Shown here: positions 8,001-17,191 of the stretch, one piece after another
Numbering within the stretch: the first letter of the stretch is position 1
How the letters are laid out: each line of letters opens with the position of its first letter
Assembly: GCA_017544525.1 (NCBI GenBank)
Contig: JAFYEA010000009.1
Location: forward strand, 30,356-94,355
Direction: 5' to 3'
DNA length: 64,000 nucleotides
Source of the DNA: Bacilli bacterium
Lineage (GTDB): Bacteria; Bacillota_I; Bacilli_A; RF39; UBA660
The notes under the pieces: model-generated
Told to the model about the DNA's origin: nothing
The model's database searches: none
The model's input: only the letters and a program-made list of their open reading frames with translations
Program-made: the position numbers and the translations under genes

Positions 8001-9573
8001 AGAACATAATTATAATTCCTGCTCCTATTAACGCACCTATTACTAATAATGCCATTGTAAGTCCATAAGTAAATATTTTTTTTCTTTTTCCATCTACTGT
8101 ATATTCATATATTTCTACATATGGAACAGGACTTCTTCTATACCATCCTTTTACTTCAACTACTTTATCAAAATATTGTTCTGATTTAAACAAAGCAAAT
8201 ATTTTATTAATTATTACTAATGGCTGATTATAATCTAAGAATATAATACCAGTATCGTCTTTAATAACAAAATCTTCATTAAATATACATCCCGGATTAC
8301 CACGTCCTATAATTGTTCCTTTTAATATACAAGGAATTGATGTAATATGAGATACTTTTACTTCTCCTAGTAAGTCTGATACTTTTTTGTCAGTATAACC
8401 ACTCTTATGAGCTCTTTTATATTTAATAAAGCAAGCTCCCATTACTACTATTAATCCAGCACCTACTACTTTACTTGCATATTGTGGCATAGCAATTACA
8501 CATATAATAGCTGCAATTACACAAATTGTAGGTAAGAAACTAATAAATACTTCTACTAAGAAATCATCTACATAACTTTCTGGTTTTTCCAAATCAAATC
8601 TTATATATGGTTCTTGTCCATATTTTTCAGATAACTTAGTTATTGCTTTTAATCTCTTTGAAATTAATGGGTGAGTAGAATGTATTTCAAACCATATAGC
8701 CCATGGATTCCACATTTCCCATTTCATAGCATTCTTTATCTTAACTTTGTCTACTCCGCGACTTTCATTCATTGAAGTAATAGCCAATGCTTTTCCTGCT
8801 TTTGAATCGAATATACCAAGTGCATTATTCTTTGACACATTATGTTTACCTGTTGATTCTCCAGTACTTAAACCAAATCCAATTTTAACAAGTGCTTCTG
8901 CTAATGCAGATGGATTTTCAGTTTCAGTAACACTAAATTCATCTGCATAGTATTCCCTTGTTCTACTTAACCATAATATTATATATTGACTTATAACATA
9001 TAATATATAAGCAATATATCCAACAACTGCACCTTTATTATTGTTATTATCCCCTTTACTACTTTTAGCAAATACTTCATAAATCGCATATAGAACTAAA
9101 GGAACAATTTGTACAGCTGTCATTACTAACATATCCATATGAACTATATGCCCTATTTCATGTCCAACAACTGCTTTTACTTCATTCTCATTTAATAATT
9201 CAAATATACCTCTAGTAACAACAATTCTTGCATCTTTTTTAGTTCTACCATAAGTAAATGCATTAGGCGCACCATCATCTATAACTCCTATTTTTGGATA
9301 TTTTACATTATATTTTTCACATTCTTTATTAATAAAATCCTTTAAATATTGTGGTATTTCAGCATCAAATTTTGCTTTATAGAACCACCTCATAGATAAA
9401 TCTGTTAACCATGGAGATATTAAAAATTGAATTGCAAGTACTATAATACTACCAACAATAGCATATAGTATTTCTCCACCACATAACATTACAATCAAGA
9501 TAACAACAGCTGCTAATAAACCATATAAGCAAGTTATTGTTAATAATGATATTCCTAATATACTTTTCTTCAT
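7999..9573 (-). CDS. M48-family integral membrane metalloprotease with C-terminal extra domain
   Basis: A zinc protease related to HtpX that is expected to act in membrane protein quality control. Two membrane segments at about residues 8-60 precede the protease domain, where HEIGH at about 139-143 gives two zinc ligands and REYYADEF near 208 the third. Further membrane segments follow around 180 and 350-390. HtpX is usually near 290 residues; here 524, because the C-terminus adds a beta-rich domain (LKGTIIGRGNPGCIFNEDF, VVEVKGWYRRSPVPYVEI; about residues 410-490) and a last pair of hydrophobic segments. The start has GGAGTG upstream. It lies 12 bp after the 9586 gene and probably shares its transcript. 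Confidence 0.88.
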   Translation of the reverse strand: MKKSILGISLLTITCLYGLLAAVVILIVMLCGGEILYAIVGSIIVLAIQFLISPWLTDLSMRWFYKAKFDAEIPQYLKDFINKECEKYNVKYPKIGVIDDGAPNAFTYGRTKKDARIVVTRGIFELLNENEVKAVVGHEIGHIVHMDMLVMTAVQIVPLVLYAIYEVFAKSSKGDNNNNKGAVVGYIAYILYVISQYIILWLSRTREYYADEFSVTETENPSALAEALVKIGFGLSTGESTGKHNVSKNNALGIFDSKAGKALAITSMNESRGVDKVKIKNAMKWEMWNPWAIWFEIHSTHPLISKRLKAITKLSEKYGQEPYIRFDLEKPESYVDDFLVEVFISFLPTICVIAAIICVIAMPQYASKVVGAGLIVVMGACFIKYKRAHKSGYTDKKVSDLLGEVKVSHITSIPCILKGTIIGRGNPGCIFNEDFVIKDDTGIIFLDYNQPLVIINKIFALFKSEQYFDKVVEVKGWYRRSPVPYVEIYEYTVDGKRKKIFTYGLTMALLVIGALIGAGIIIMF

Positions 9574-9585
9574 ACTTCACTCCTA

Positions 9586-9828
9586 TTAATCATTTTTATG
9601 TTTTTCAGTAAATATTTTGAATAACTCTTCTCTCTTTTTCTGATCATCAACATATTTTAATTTTATTTCTTTACCATCTATTTCTTCAACAGCAACATCA
9701 ATTGTTAATGGAGTAAAATTACTTAACATAAACGCATATGTAATACCATCCTGTTCTAATTTATCAAAGCAAATATATTCTCCTCCATTATCTAATGTAA
9801 CAACTTCTCCAACTTCCAATCTATTCAT
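9586..9828 (-). CDS. Small DUF1292-like protein, unknown
   Basis: An 80-residue soluble protein, predicted as a small beta fold (GEVVTLDNGGEYICFDKLEQ, then ITYAFMLSN). The layout recalls the DUF1292/YrzB group of small Bacillota proteins, but the match is only by eye. The start at 9828 has a strong GGAGG 6 bases upstream, and the open frame further up to 9867 has none. It overlaps the end of the 9821-10114 gene by 8 bases, so the two are probably translationally coupled. Confidence 0.65.
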   Translation of the reverse strand: MNRLEVGEVVTLDNGGEYICFDKLEQDGITYAFMLSNFTPLTIDVAVEEIDGKEIKLKYVDDQKKREELFKIFTEKHKND

Positions 9829-10114
9829 TATTTCCTCCCTCTTCTTTTTCAAGAACATAACTGGCAATTAATTCTTTGATAGCATTTAAATATACAAACA
9901 TGACTTCTAAAAACACATCATCAGTTCTTTTAATACTATATTTTTCAAATAGTTCATTATCATATGGAACTTCTACTTTTTGTGAATTTAATTTATCAAG
10001 TACATTTAATAAATCTATCATATCACGTTCTATCATATCTTTTTTCTTTTCAAAAGATAATTTTCTAAATGCTTTTAAATAGTTGTTAAAATCAATATCC
10101 TCTACGTATTTCAT
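9821..10114 (-). CDS. Small helical protein, unknown
   Basis: A 97-residue helical protein, MKYVEDIDFNNYLKAFRK at the N-terminus and KEEGGNNE at the C-terminus. No family recognised and no membrane segment. The chosen ATG at 10114 follows AAGGA by 10 bases and lies inside the 3' end of the large gene at 10092-11948, overlapping by 23 bases. With overlaps at both ends it is the middle gene of a tightly packed set of four (10092, 9821, 9586, 7999), which suggests a shared process at the membrane. Confidence 0.65.
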   Translation of the reverse strand: MKYVEDIDFNNYLKAFRKLSFEKKKDMIERDMIDLLNVLDKLNSQKVEVPYDNELFEKYSIKRTDDVFLEVMFVYLNAIKELIASYVLEKEEGGNNE

Positions 10115-11948
10115 CTTCAACCATTCCTTCCGCAATAACAGGGTTTTTAATACCAATATCTTTTGCTAATTCTGCTGCTTGCTCTGTTATATCCATTCTT
10201 CTTCCATCTCTATAAACTATATATATATTTCTTCCCTCAAATATAACTCTATCATCTGGTCCAACTTGAAATTCGGGACCTTTATAATTAACAATTCTAC
10301 TATATAATTCTTGAACTTGCGTTGAATCTAATTGTTGGAATATTTGAATATTTCTTCCAAAAACAAATCTTTTTAATTTACCAAACAATGATTTTTCTTC
10401 TCTCTTCTTACCAAGTTCTTCAAAAGAACGAACAAAACTATCCATTTCAGCATCATCTTTAAATTTCATTAATGTTGGTTTTTTATTTTTTGCTTCTTTT
10501 GTTTTTTTATAATCATATAAGAATTTAGCAATTAACGCAAGTAAGCTTGCTGATAATACAGGATAATTAACGTTGTAAGTTAATTTCTTATGAGTTTCAA
10601 CCGAATCTACTATAGTTTCTTCAGTTAGTTCTAAATCTCTTAATGTATAATAATTTCCTTCTTCACTTATAACATCTGTATAATCTTGTAATAGTTTTCC
10701 TTCTTCATCCACAACTTTTAATCTTTCACCATTAGATAATGTAATATATGTACCATCAAAGTTTTCTTCTACACCTTTAAAGAATGTTGTAACTGTTACA
10801 TTTTTAGTTATTTGTTCAATACTTTCATATGGAATAACATCTTCAGCATTTACTTCAATCCATCCTAATCTAGAATGATCATTATTAGTTCCTAAATGAA
10901 ATCTAATATACATATCTTCATATGCTACCCCTTGTTCATTAAATACTCTTTGTTCTAAATCATAAAGTAGATATCCAACTTTCTCTTCATCAAATCCTTC
11001 TTCATAATCTAGAAGTACTCTTCCTTCTTTATCACAAATAGCAAATCCTGTTATTTTATACATTCCTTCATACTTATTTTCAGCATAGAATCCAGTTTCA
11101 TCCATTACTTTTTGAGTTCCATCTCTAAGTAGAGAATCATAATAAGCACTATCACCTTTCTCTACTTCCATCTCGTCACCCATTTTATAATCAGGAGTAA
11201 CTATTGTTGAATGCTCTTCTTGAACTTGAGTTTCTGTATAACCAATAGTTTGATAACCTAATTGTGATTCAACATGAACTGTTTGATCTTCTATTGTCAT
11301 AGTATCCAACCCAGCTGCTACATTTATTAATGCTAGAATTGGCAAAATAACATAACTATTTTTTCTTCTTTCTCTAACAACGCCTACTCTTGGATCATTC
11401 TCTTCTAAAGGTACTTTTATTGCTAAATAATCTCTTATTGCTTTTTGAAGTTCCTCTAAATTTACATATTCTCCACTTTCAAGAGAAATACCTTTATTAC
11501 CTAAAAAAGCAACTCCTTTACTGATTTTTTCTCCATTAGGATTTAACACACCCCAAGTAGCACTATCTTGATTTGTTACATTTAAATTTCTTCCACCTAT
11601 AACAACACTACCTGCTGCTTTTTTAACTAAACTAATAAGAGTATCTATATCTCTTTCTTGAACTTTTAATCCTGTTCTTTTAACAATAACTTCGCCAGAT
11701 TTAACATTAGATATAGCTCTTTGAATAGCTTCTTTTAATTTATCCTCTGTTACGAATGTACCATCATTCAAAACAATACCTTCTCTATTGTAACCAAACA
11801 TTAATGTACTTGTTCTAGATACATTACCATTAGCATCTGTTATAGTTACTCTCTTATCCTCTCTCATAGGATTAGAATTAATAGATTCAGTTTTAACATT
11901 AAGTACAGTGGCGTCATCAATGTTAATATTTAAATTGCTTTCATTCAT
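10092..11948 (-). CDS. Large two-pass membrane protein of unknown function
   Basis: I do not recognise this 618-residue protein. The N-terminal about 200 residues look cytoplasmic and contain a loosely repeated unit: GIVLNDGTFVTEDKLKEAI near residue 58 and GISLESGEYVNLEELQKAI near 157. A membrane segment (YVILPILALINVAAG, about 203-218) leads to an outer domain of about 240 residues rich in Glu, Tyr and Thr. A second membrane segment (YPVLSASLLALIAKFLYDYK, about 460-480) is followed by a basic cytoplasmic tail of about 135 residues. The ATG at 11948 follows AGGTGA by 6 bases. This inside-outside-inside layout suggests a sensor or scaffold, but nothing catalytic is visible. Confidence 0.7.
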   Translation of the reverse strand: MNESNLNINIDDATVLNVKTESINSNPMREDKRVTITDANGNVSRTSTLMFGYNREGIVLNDGTFVTEDKLKEAIQRAISNVKSGEVIVKRTGLKVQERDIDTLISLVKKAAGSVVIGGRNLNVTNQDSATWGVLNPNGEKISKGVAFLGNKGISLESGEYVNLEELQKAIRDYLAIKVPLEENDPRVGVVRERRKNSYVILPILALINVAAGLDTMTIEDQTVHVESQLGYQTIGYTETQVQEEHSTIVTPDYKMGDEMEVEKGDSAYYDSLLRDGTQKVMDETGFYAENKYEGMYKITGFAICDKEGRVLLDYEEGFDEEKVGYLLYDLEQRVFNEQGVAYEDMYIRFHLGTNNDHSRLGWIEVNAEDVIPYESIEQITKNVTVTTFFKGVEENFDGTYITLSNGERLKVVDEEGKLLQDYTDVISEEGNYYTLRDLELTEETIVDSVETHKKLTYNVNYPVLSASLLALIAKFLYDYKKTKEAKNKKPTLMKFKDDAEMDSFVRSFEELGKKREEKSLFGKLKRFVFGRNIQIFQQLDSTQVQELYSRIVNYKGPEFQVGPDDRVIFEGRNIYIVYRDGRRMDITEQAAELAKDIGIKNPVIAEGMVEDEIRRGY

Positions 11949-11993
11949 ATGCTTCACCTATCTTACTAATATATTATATCATAATAGAATAAT

Positions 11994-12020
11994 TAAAAAA
12001 ACTAGTTTTAAACTAGTTTT
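11994..12020 (-). terminator. Terminator after dtd
   Basis: Minus-strand AAAACTAGTTT/AAACTAGTTTTTTT palindrome at the dtd stop codon. Confidence 0.6.
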
Positions 12021-12474
12021 AAATGTTTTTAAATATCTCTTTACTATCAAGCATTACAGTAACAGGTCCATCATTATATATTTCTACTTTCATATCGGCT
12101 CCAAAAATACCAGTTTCAACATGAATAAACTCACTTAATTTTTTATTAAATAAATCATATAATTTAGTAGCTTCAGTTGGATTTAATGCTTCAACAAAAG
12201 ATGGTCTTCTTCCTTCGCTACAATTAGCATATAAAGTAAATTGAGAAATACTAAGAATACTTCCACCTACATCAAGAATACTCTTGTTCATTTTTTCATT
12301 TTCATCTTCAAATATTCTTAAATTAATAATTTTATTAATCATCTTATCAATTATTTTTTCATTATCACCTTCAGTAAAACCAACTAGTAATACAAAGCCA
12401 CTATCTATTTGACCATTTACTTTACCATCTATAGTTACTTTACTATTTTTACTTCTTTGTACTATTACTCTCAT
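12019..12474 (-). CDS. dtd: D-aminoacyl-tRNA deacylase
   Basis: Hydrolyses D-amino acids (and Gly mischarged on tRNA-Ala) from tRNA. Full length at 151 residues. The two family signatures are present: SISQFTLYA near residue 77-85 and NDGPVTVML near 137, carrying the Gly-Pro motif that gives chirality control. Its ATG overlaps the rel stop region by 4 bases, the usual rel-dtd arrangement in Bacillota. A palindromic terminator follows the gene, so it ends the comN-secDF-rel-dtd transcript. Confidence 0.96.
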   Translation of the reverse strand: MRVIVQRSKNSKVTIDGKVNGQIDSGFVLLVGFTEGDNEKIIDKMINKIINLRIFEDENEKMNKSILDVGGSILSISQFTLYANCSEGRRPSFVEALNPTEATKLYDLFNKKLSEFIHVETGIFGADMKVEIYNDGPVTVMLDSKEIFKNI

Positions 12475-14561
12475 AAGAATATCCTTTCTACTTCTTTTAC
12501 ACTATTAATTAATTTAATTTCATCAATAAAATTGTGTAAATAATTAATATCTTTTACTTTACAAGTAATATCATAAAATAATTCTTTATTTCTGTTTATT
12601 AAATTAATTGAATCAATTGATATATCACTCTTGGTAGCAACTGTTACTATCTGCATTAATATATCTCCAACATCTTCTATAAATACCTTTAATTTAGCAG
12701 TATATCTATTATCAACATTTGCTTCCCATTTTGCTTCAATTATTCTTTCACCATTTATATCAATGTTAGGGCAATTTTTAGAATGAATTTTAACTCCATA
12801 TCCACGAGTTATATAACCAACTATATCTTCTCCATATACAGGATTACAACAAGTTGCCAAAGTGCATAATATATCTGTAGAACCAGCGATTATAATTCCA
12901 CTACCATTTTTACCTGGTTTTTTAGGTAATGATATTTTTTTCTTTTGTTCTTTTACTTCAACTCTGCTAAGAATCCTTGAAGGTAAATATCTCATTGTAG
13001 ATACTGAAAAATAAATATCATCTAAGTTGTCTAAGCTTAAATCCTTGCATATTTTTTCAACATTTTCTTCACTAAATATTTCATTAAAATCGAGACTTCT
13101 TTTCTTACATTCAGCCATTAACATTTCGTGACCAAGAGTTAAATATTTTTCTCTTTCTTTTTTATAGAAATATGCTTTAATTCTGCTTTTGGCAGTTTCA
13201 GTCTTAACAAACTTTAACCAACCTTTAGATGGTGCATGACCTTTTTGAGTTATTAATTCAACTAAATCATTGTCTTGCAACTCATAATCAAGTTTTACCA
13301 TTTTTCTATTAACTAGAGCACCTATTGTACTATTGCCAACTTCACTATGGATTTTATATCCAAAATCAATTGGAGTAGCTCCAGCTGGAAGTTCAATAAT
13401 ATCTCCTTTAGGAGTATAAACATATATTTCATTTCTTTTAAGTTCATCTTTAATATTAACAAAGAATTCCATGTTTTGTTCAATATCATTTACTTCTACT
13501 AAAACTCTAAATTGTTCCAATATCTTGTCTAAATTGTTTTTAACACTACCATCAGTTTGTTCTTTATAACTCCAATGAGATGCTACACCTTTTTCAGCTA
13601 TTTCATCCATCTCATAAGTTCTTACTTGTAGTTCATATATTCTCTTATCCTCACCAAAAACAGTAGTATGTAAACTTTGATATAAATTTGGTTTTGGATT
13701 TGCAATATAATCTTTAAACCTATTAGGTATTGGTGAATATTTTGCTTGAACAAGACCTACTACTCTATAACAATCCTCAATAGTATCAACAAGTACTCTT
13801 ATACCTAATAAATCATATATATCTTCCCATTTTTTACCATTTTTAAGTTTATTATATACACCTCTAACTGATTTAACACGAGATAATATTTCATACTTAA
13901 TATTATGAGCATCAAGTATTTGCATAATCTCATATTTCATTCTAGATAAAGATTTTTCAAGTTCAAATTTATCGGCATTTATTCTTTCTAATACGTCTTT
14001 ATATCCTTCTGGATCAGAATATTGTAAGCATAAATCTTCCATTTCACTTTTCATCTTTTTCATACCAAGTCTATGAGCAAGTGGAATATAAATATTTTGT
14101 GTTTCATCTATTATATATTGTTGATGTACTTCATCATGAACTTTTAACGTCCTTAGATTATGAAGTCTATCGGCAAACTTAATAAACAAAGTTGCTGGAT
14201 TTTCAGATAAACCAACAATTATTCTTCTATATTTTTCTGGATTGTTAATCTTAAATGTTTGTCTTAAATTACTTATTTTTGTAATAGAAGAAACAATATT
14301 AGCTGAATCTGTTCCAAACATTTCTTCTATTTCTTCATAAGTCATTTTCTTTAAAGAAATAGCTTCATGTATTAGAGCACAACCTATTGTTAATGGATCC
14401 ATTTTTAAAGCAGCTAAAATATAGGCAACATTAATTGGATGAAGTATATAATCTTCACCCGTTTCTCTTTTCATTCCTTCATAAACTATTTTAGCTTGTT
14501 CATAATATTTGTTTATAAAATCAATATATTCTTTTTCCATATATGATTTTAATAAATCCAT
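12471..14561 (-). CDS. rel: RelA/SpoT-type (p)ppGpp synthetase with degenerate hydrolase domain
   Basis: Makes (p)ppGpp in amino acid starvation. Domains: HD (about 1-160), synthetase (about 200-345; RFKDYIANPKPNLYQSLHTT, then YELQVRT with the catalytic Glu), TGS (about 380-440), helical and zinc-finger regions with GSTDILCTLATCCNP, and a C-terminal ACT domain. In the HD domain the first His (YILHPINV) and the late Asp (FADRLHNLRTL) remain, but HDxxED reads HEAISL, so Asp becomes Glu and the Glu-Asp pair is lost; hydrolase activity is doubtful. The RFKD charge motif is that of bifunctional Rel, not the ExDD of RelA. Start: ATG 14561 has no good Shine-Dalgarno sequence. The frame continues upstream through IKNYTYDEL, which resembles Rel N-termini, to an ATA at 14588 placed 7 bases after GAGGG. 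Confidence 0.95.
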   Translation of the reverse strand: MDLLKSYMEKEYIDFINKYYEQAKIVYEGMKRETGEDYILHPINVAYILAALKMDPLTIGCALIHEAISLKKMTYEEIEEMFGTDSANIVSSITKISNLRQTFKINNPEKYRRIIVGLSENPATLFIKFADRLHNLRTLKVHDEVHQQYIIDETQNIYIPLAHRLGMKKMKSEMEDLCLQYSDPEGYKDVLERINADKFELEKSLSRMKYEIMQILDAHNIKYEILSRVKSVRGVYNKLKNGKKWEDIYDLLGIRVLVDTIEDCYRVVGLVQAKYSPIPNRFKDYIANPKPNLYQSLHTTVFGEDKRIYELQVRTYEMDEIAEKGVASHWSYKEQTDGSVKNNLDKILEQFRVLVEVNDIEQNMEFFVNIKDELKRNEIYVYTPKGDIIELPAGATPIDFGYKIHSEVGNSTIGALVNRKMVKLDYELQDNDLVELITQKGHAPSKGWLKFVKTETAKSRIKAYFYKKEREKYLTLGHEMLMAECKKRSLDFNEIFSEENVEKICKDLSLDNLDDIYFSVSTMRYLPSRILSRVEVKEQKKKISLPKKPGKNGSGIIIAGSTDILCTLATCCNPVYGEDIVGYITRGYGVKIHSKNCPNIDINGERIIEAKWEANVDNRYTAKLKVFIEDVGDILMQIVTVATKSDISIDSINLINRNKELFYDITCKVKDINYLHNFIDEIKLINSVKEVERIFL

Positions 14562-14585
14562 TAATTCATCATAAGTATAATTTTT

Positions 14586-14600
14586 TATACTATCACCCTC
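14586..14600 (-). promoter_or_regulatory. Shine-Dalgarno and possible AUA start of rel
   Basis: Minus-strand GAGGGTGATAGT followed by ATA (14588-14586), in frame with rel and nine codons before its first ATG. No ATG, GTG or TTG exists in frame between this site and the secDF stop codon. Confidence 0.35.
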
Positions 14601-14602
14601 TT

Positions 14603-16831
14603 TTATGAGTTTATTCCTTTTATTTTTAATTCTTCGACTTCATCATCATCATCTTCTTCAGGTTTATCTATACTTCTCTTTTCTAAAATCATCCAAATTC
14701 TAGGACCAATTAGTAATGAAGATACTGTACCAGCAAGCAATCCAATTAATATAGCAATATTAAATGTAATAATATCATTTAAACCTACACATATTAATGT
14801 AACTATAGATACTATTGTAGTAATACTTGTCCATATATTTCTATTAATAGTTTGAACTGAAGAAGTATTAACTAATTTAATTAATTCTTCTTTAGTTAAT
14901 TTCTTTCTATTATGATATAGTTTCTTTCTATTATCTCTAATTCTATCAAATACAACAATTGTATCATTAATTGAATAACCAATGATTGTAAGAAGTGCCG
15001 CTACTATAATAAAGTCTACACTAATATTAAATATTGCAAATAAAGCAAGAATTATTAATACATCATGCATTAACATTAATATACCAGTAATAGCATAATT
15101 AAGATTGAATCTAATAGCTATATATATAATGATTGCTATTAATGAATAACATAATGCTTTAATAGCATTTTTAGTTAAACTCTTAGTAACTAAATTGCTA
15201 ATTTCACTAACTGATGTTGATATACCAAGTTCACCTAATTCTTTTTTTATTTGAATTTCTGTTTCTTCTTCAAGTATATTATTTAATTTAACATATCCTT
15301 CTGTTTTACTTCCAATATAATAATCATAATCTCTAACATCATAATCTTTTACTATTTCAATTACTTTGTTAAAATCAATATCTTTTTCACTAGTTAAATT
15401 AATATTAGTTCCACCAGTAAAATCAACACCGAAGTTAAATCCTTTTAATAATACAAAAGCAATTCCTACTAAAATAATTACAACAGATGTGATAATTGGA
15501 TACTTAGCAATTTTAACATAATTAAATTCTTTTTTATTCTTTATTTTTCCAAATAAAGCTATTTGTTTATCTTTAAATGATCCACTTTTTACTAAATTAT
15601 TAACAAGTAATCTGTATAGTATTACACATGTAAATACTGTTACAAATATAGTAATTATTAACATAGTAGCAAATCCTCTTACAGTTGATTCACCAAATAC
15701 ATATAAAACTATTCCAGCTATTAACGTAGTAATATTAGCATCTATAATAGATGTTAGACTACTTTTACTACCCTCTTTATAAGAAACGTTTAATTTACTA
15801 TTTTGAGATAATTCATCTTTTACTCTCTCATTAGATATTATTATTGAATCTACTGCCATACCAATACCTAATACTAAAGCAGCAATTCCTGTTAAAGTTA
15901 ATACTCCATCAACAGCATTAAATATTACAAATACAAATAGTATATAAGCAAATAAACATACAGCACCAATAAAACCACTTAATCTATATTTAAATATTAA
16001 AATTAATGAAATAACAACTAAAGTAATAATACCAGCAATACCCGTTTTACTAATTGTTTCTTCACCAAATGTTGGAGAAACACTCTTAGGAGTCGCTTCT
16101 TCAGTTAACTTAGTTGGTAAAGATCCACTATTAATTAAATCAGCTAAATTTTCAGCTTGTTCTTTAGTAAAACTCCCACTAATAGTTACGGTATTACTAC
16201 TTAGTCCTTCATAAACATATGCAGCAGAAATACATTTCATATTTCCATCTTTACCGCATTCATCTTTCATCTTTTCATATGAATCTGTTTTTTCATCAAA
16301 ATCTAACCAAGTAACAATTAAATTATTTCCACTTGGTCTTTCACTTAAATCTTTTGTTATTGTATAAAAAGCTTCAATATCATCAATATCTAAAGCAACT
16401 TCATGTCTTAATTCTTTAGTATTATAATTATATCTTGCTCCATTTCTACCTAAAATATCACTAGTTAATAATAATTTATCATTAGTATCTCTAAAACTTA
16501 GTACAGCAGTAGTACTAATTCTATTTCTTGCTTCTTCTTCATTAGACACTCCAGGTAATTGAACTCTAATTAAATTATCACCTTCAACAGTAATAACAGG
16601 TTCACTTACACCTAAAGTATCTATTCTTTTAACAATCGCAGAATATGTTTTTTCTAAATCTGTACTTGTTAATTCTTCTCCTTCAATTAAAGATTCAACA
16701 TTATAAAGGATTTCAAAACCGCCTTGTAAATCAATACCATAAGATATATTTTTAACTATTGGTTTTATTAGAAAAAAACCACCTACCAAAATTATTAAAA
16801 CACATATAATTGTTAATAAATTCTTTTTCAT
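14603..16831 (-). CDS. secDF: SecD-SecF fusion protein translocation subunit
   Basis: Auxiliary subunit of the Sec translocase that uses proton-motive force to pull proteins across the membrane. The SecD half starts with one membrane segment and the D1 motif YGIDLQGGFE (about residues 31-40), followed by the large P1 outer domain, and five membrane segments. The SecF half begins near residue 440 with FNFGVDFTGGTNI and has its own smaller outer domain and five segments, including the conserved SINDTIVVFDRIRDN. 742 residues fits the Bacillus fusion. It ends in an acidic tail (KPEEDDDDEVEEL). It follows comN after 1 bp, with AAGGAG inside the comN end. Confidence 0.96.
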   Translation of the reverse strand: MKKNLLTIICVLIILVGGFFLIKPIVKNISYGIDLQGGFEILYNVESLIEGEELTSTDLEKTYSAIVKRIDTLGVSEPVITVEGDNLIRVQLPGVSNEEEARNRISTTAVLSFRDTNDKLLLTSDILGRNGARYNYNTKELRHEVALDIDDIEAFYTITKDLSERPSGNNLIVTWLDFDEKTDSYEKMKDECGKDGNMKCISAAYVYEGLSSNTVTISGSFTKEQAENLADLINSGSLPTKLTEEATPKSVSPTFGEETISKTGIAGIITLVVISLILIFKYRLSGFIGAVCLFAYILFVFVIFNAVDGVLTLTGIAALVLGIGMAVDSIIISNERVKDELSQNSKLNVSYKEGSKSSLTSIIDANITTLIAGIVLYVFGESTVRGFATMLIITIFVTVFTCVILYRLLVNNLVKSGSFKDKQIALFGKIKNKKEFNYVKIAKYPIITSVVIILVGIAFVLLKGFNFGVDFTGGTNINLTSEKDIDFNKVIEIVKDYDVRDYDYYIGSKTEGYVKLNNILEEETEIQIKKELGELGISTSVSEISNLVTKSLTKNAIKALCYSLIAIIIYIAIRFNLNYAITGILMLMHDVLIILALFAIFNISVDFIIVAALLTIIGYSINDTIVVFDRIRDNRKKLYHNRKKLTKEELIKLVNTSSVQTINRNIWTSITTIVSIVTLICVGLNDIITFNIAILIGLLAGTVSSLLIGPRIWMILEKRSIDKPEEDDDDEVEELKIKGINS

Positions 16832-16832
16832 A

Positions 16833-17129
16833 TCACATCAAATTCTCCTTGTCAGTTATTATATCATCTTTATCTTTATAACTATTTAGTTTATTCATTA
16901 CATAATCATTTAATAAAAGATTATCACAATTTATTATATCGCTGATTAATTCATGTAGTTCTAAATTGACTTTATTCTTCCATGACTTTTCAACTAAATA
17001 GTTCCATATATCTTTTTCTGTTACACATTTAAAACCAAGATTCTTTAATTCCTTAGCTTTAGAATATAATGCAGGGGTTACCCTTTCATATAATTCTCTT
17101 AAACTCTTAAATTCAACAGTATCATTCAT
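16833..17129 (-). CDS. comN: ComN-type post-transcriptional regulator
   Basis: A 98-residue protein matching the ComN/YrzD family, which in Bacillus subtilis affects comE mRNA localisation and division-site events. The family pattern is visible: ALYSKAKELKNLGFKCVTEKD, IWNYLVEKSWKN and ELHELISDIINCD. The gene is directly upstream of secDF, the same neighbourhood as in Bacillus, which supports the call. Its promoter is probably the TATAAT about 25 bp upstream, just after the terminator of ymfH. What it regulates in this organism, which shows no competence genes here, is unknown. Confidence 0.8.
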   Translation of the reverse strand: MNDTVEFKSLRELYERVTPALYSKAKELKNLGFKCVTEKDIWNYLVEKSWKNKVNLELHELISDIINCDNLLLNDYVMNKLNSYKDKDDIITDKENLM

Positions 17130-17166
17130 AATGCCTCTTCACCCGTATTAATTATACAATAACATT

Positions 17167-17191
17167 AAAAAAAAAGAAACGTTAAGTTTCT
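17167..17191 (-). terminator. Terminator after ymfH
   Basis: Minus-strand AGAAAC/GTTTCT stem with loop TTAAC, followed by a run of T. Confidence 0.65.
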
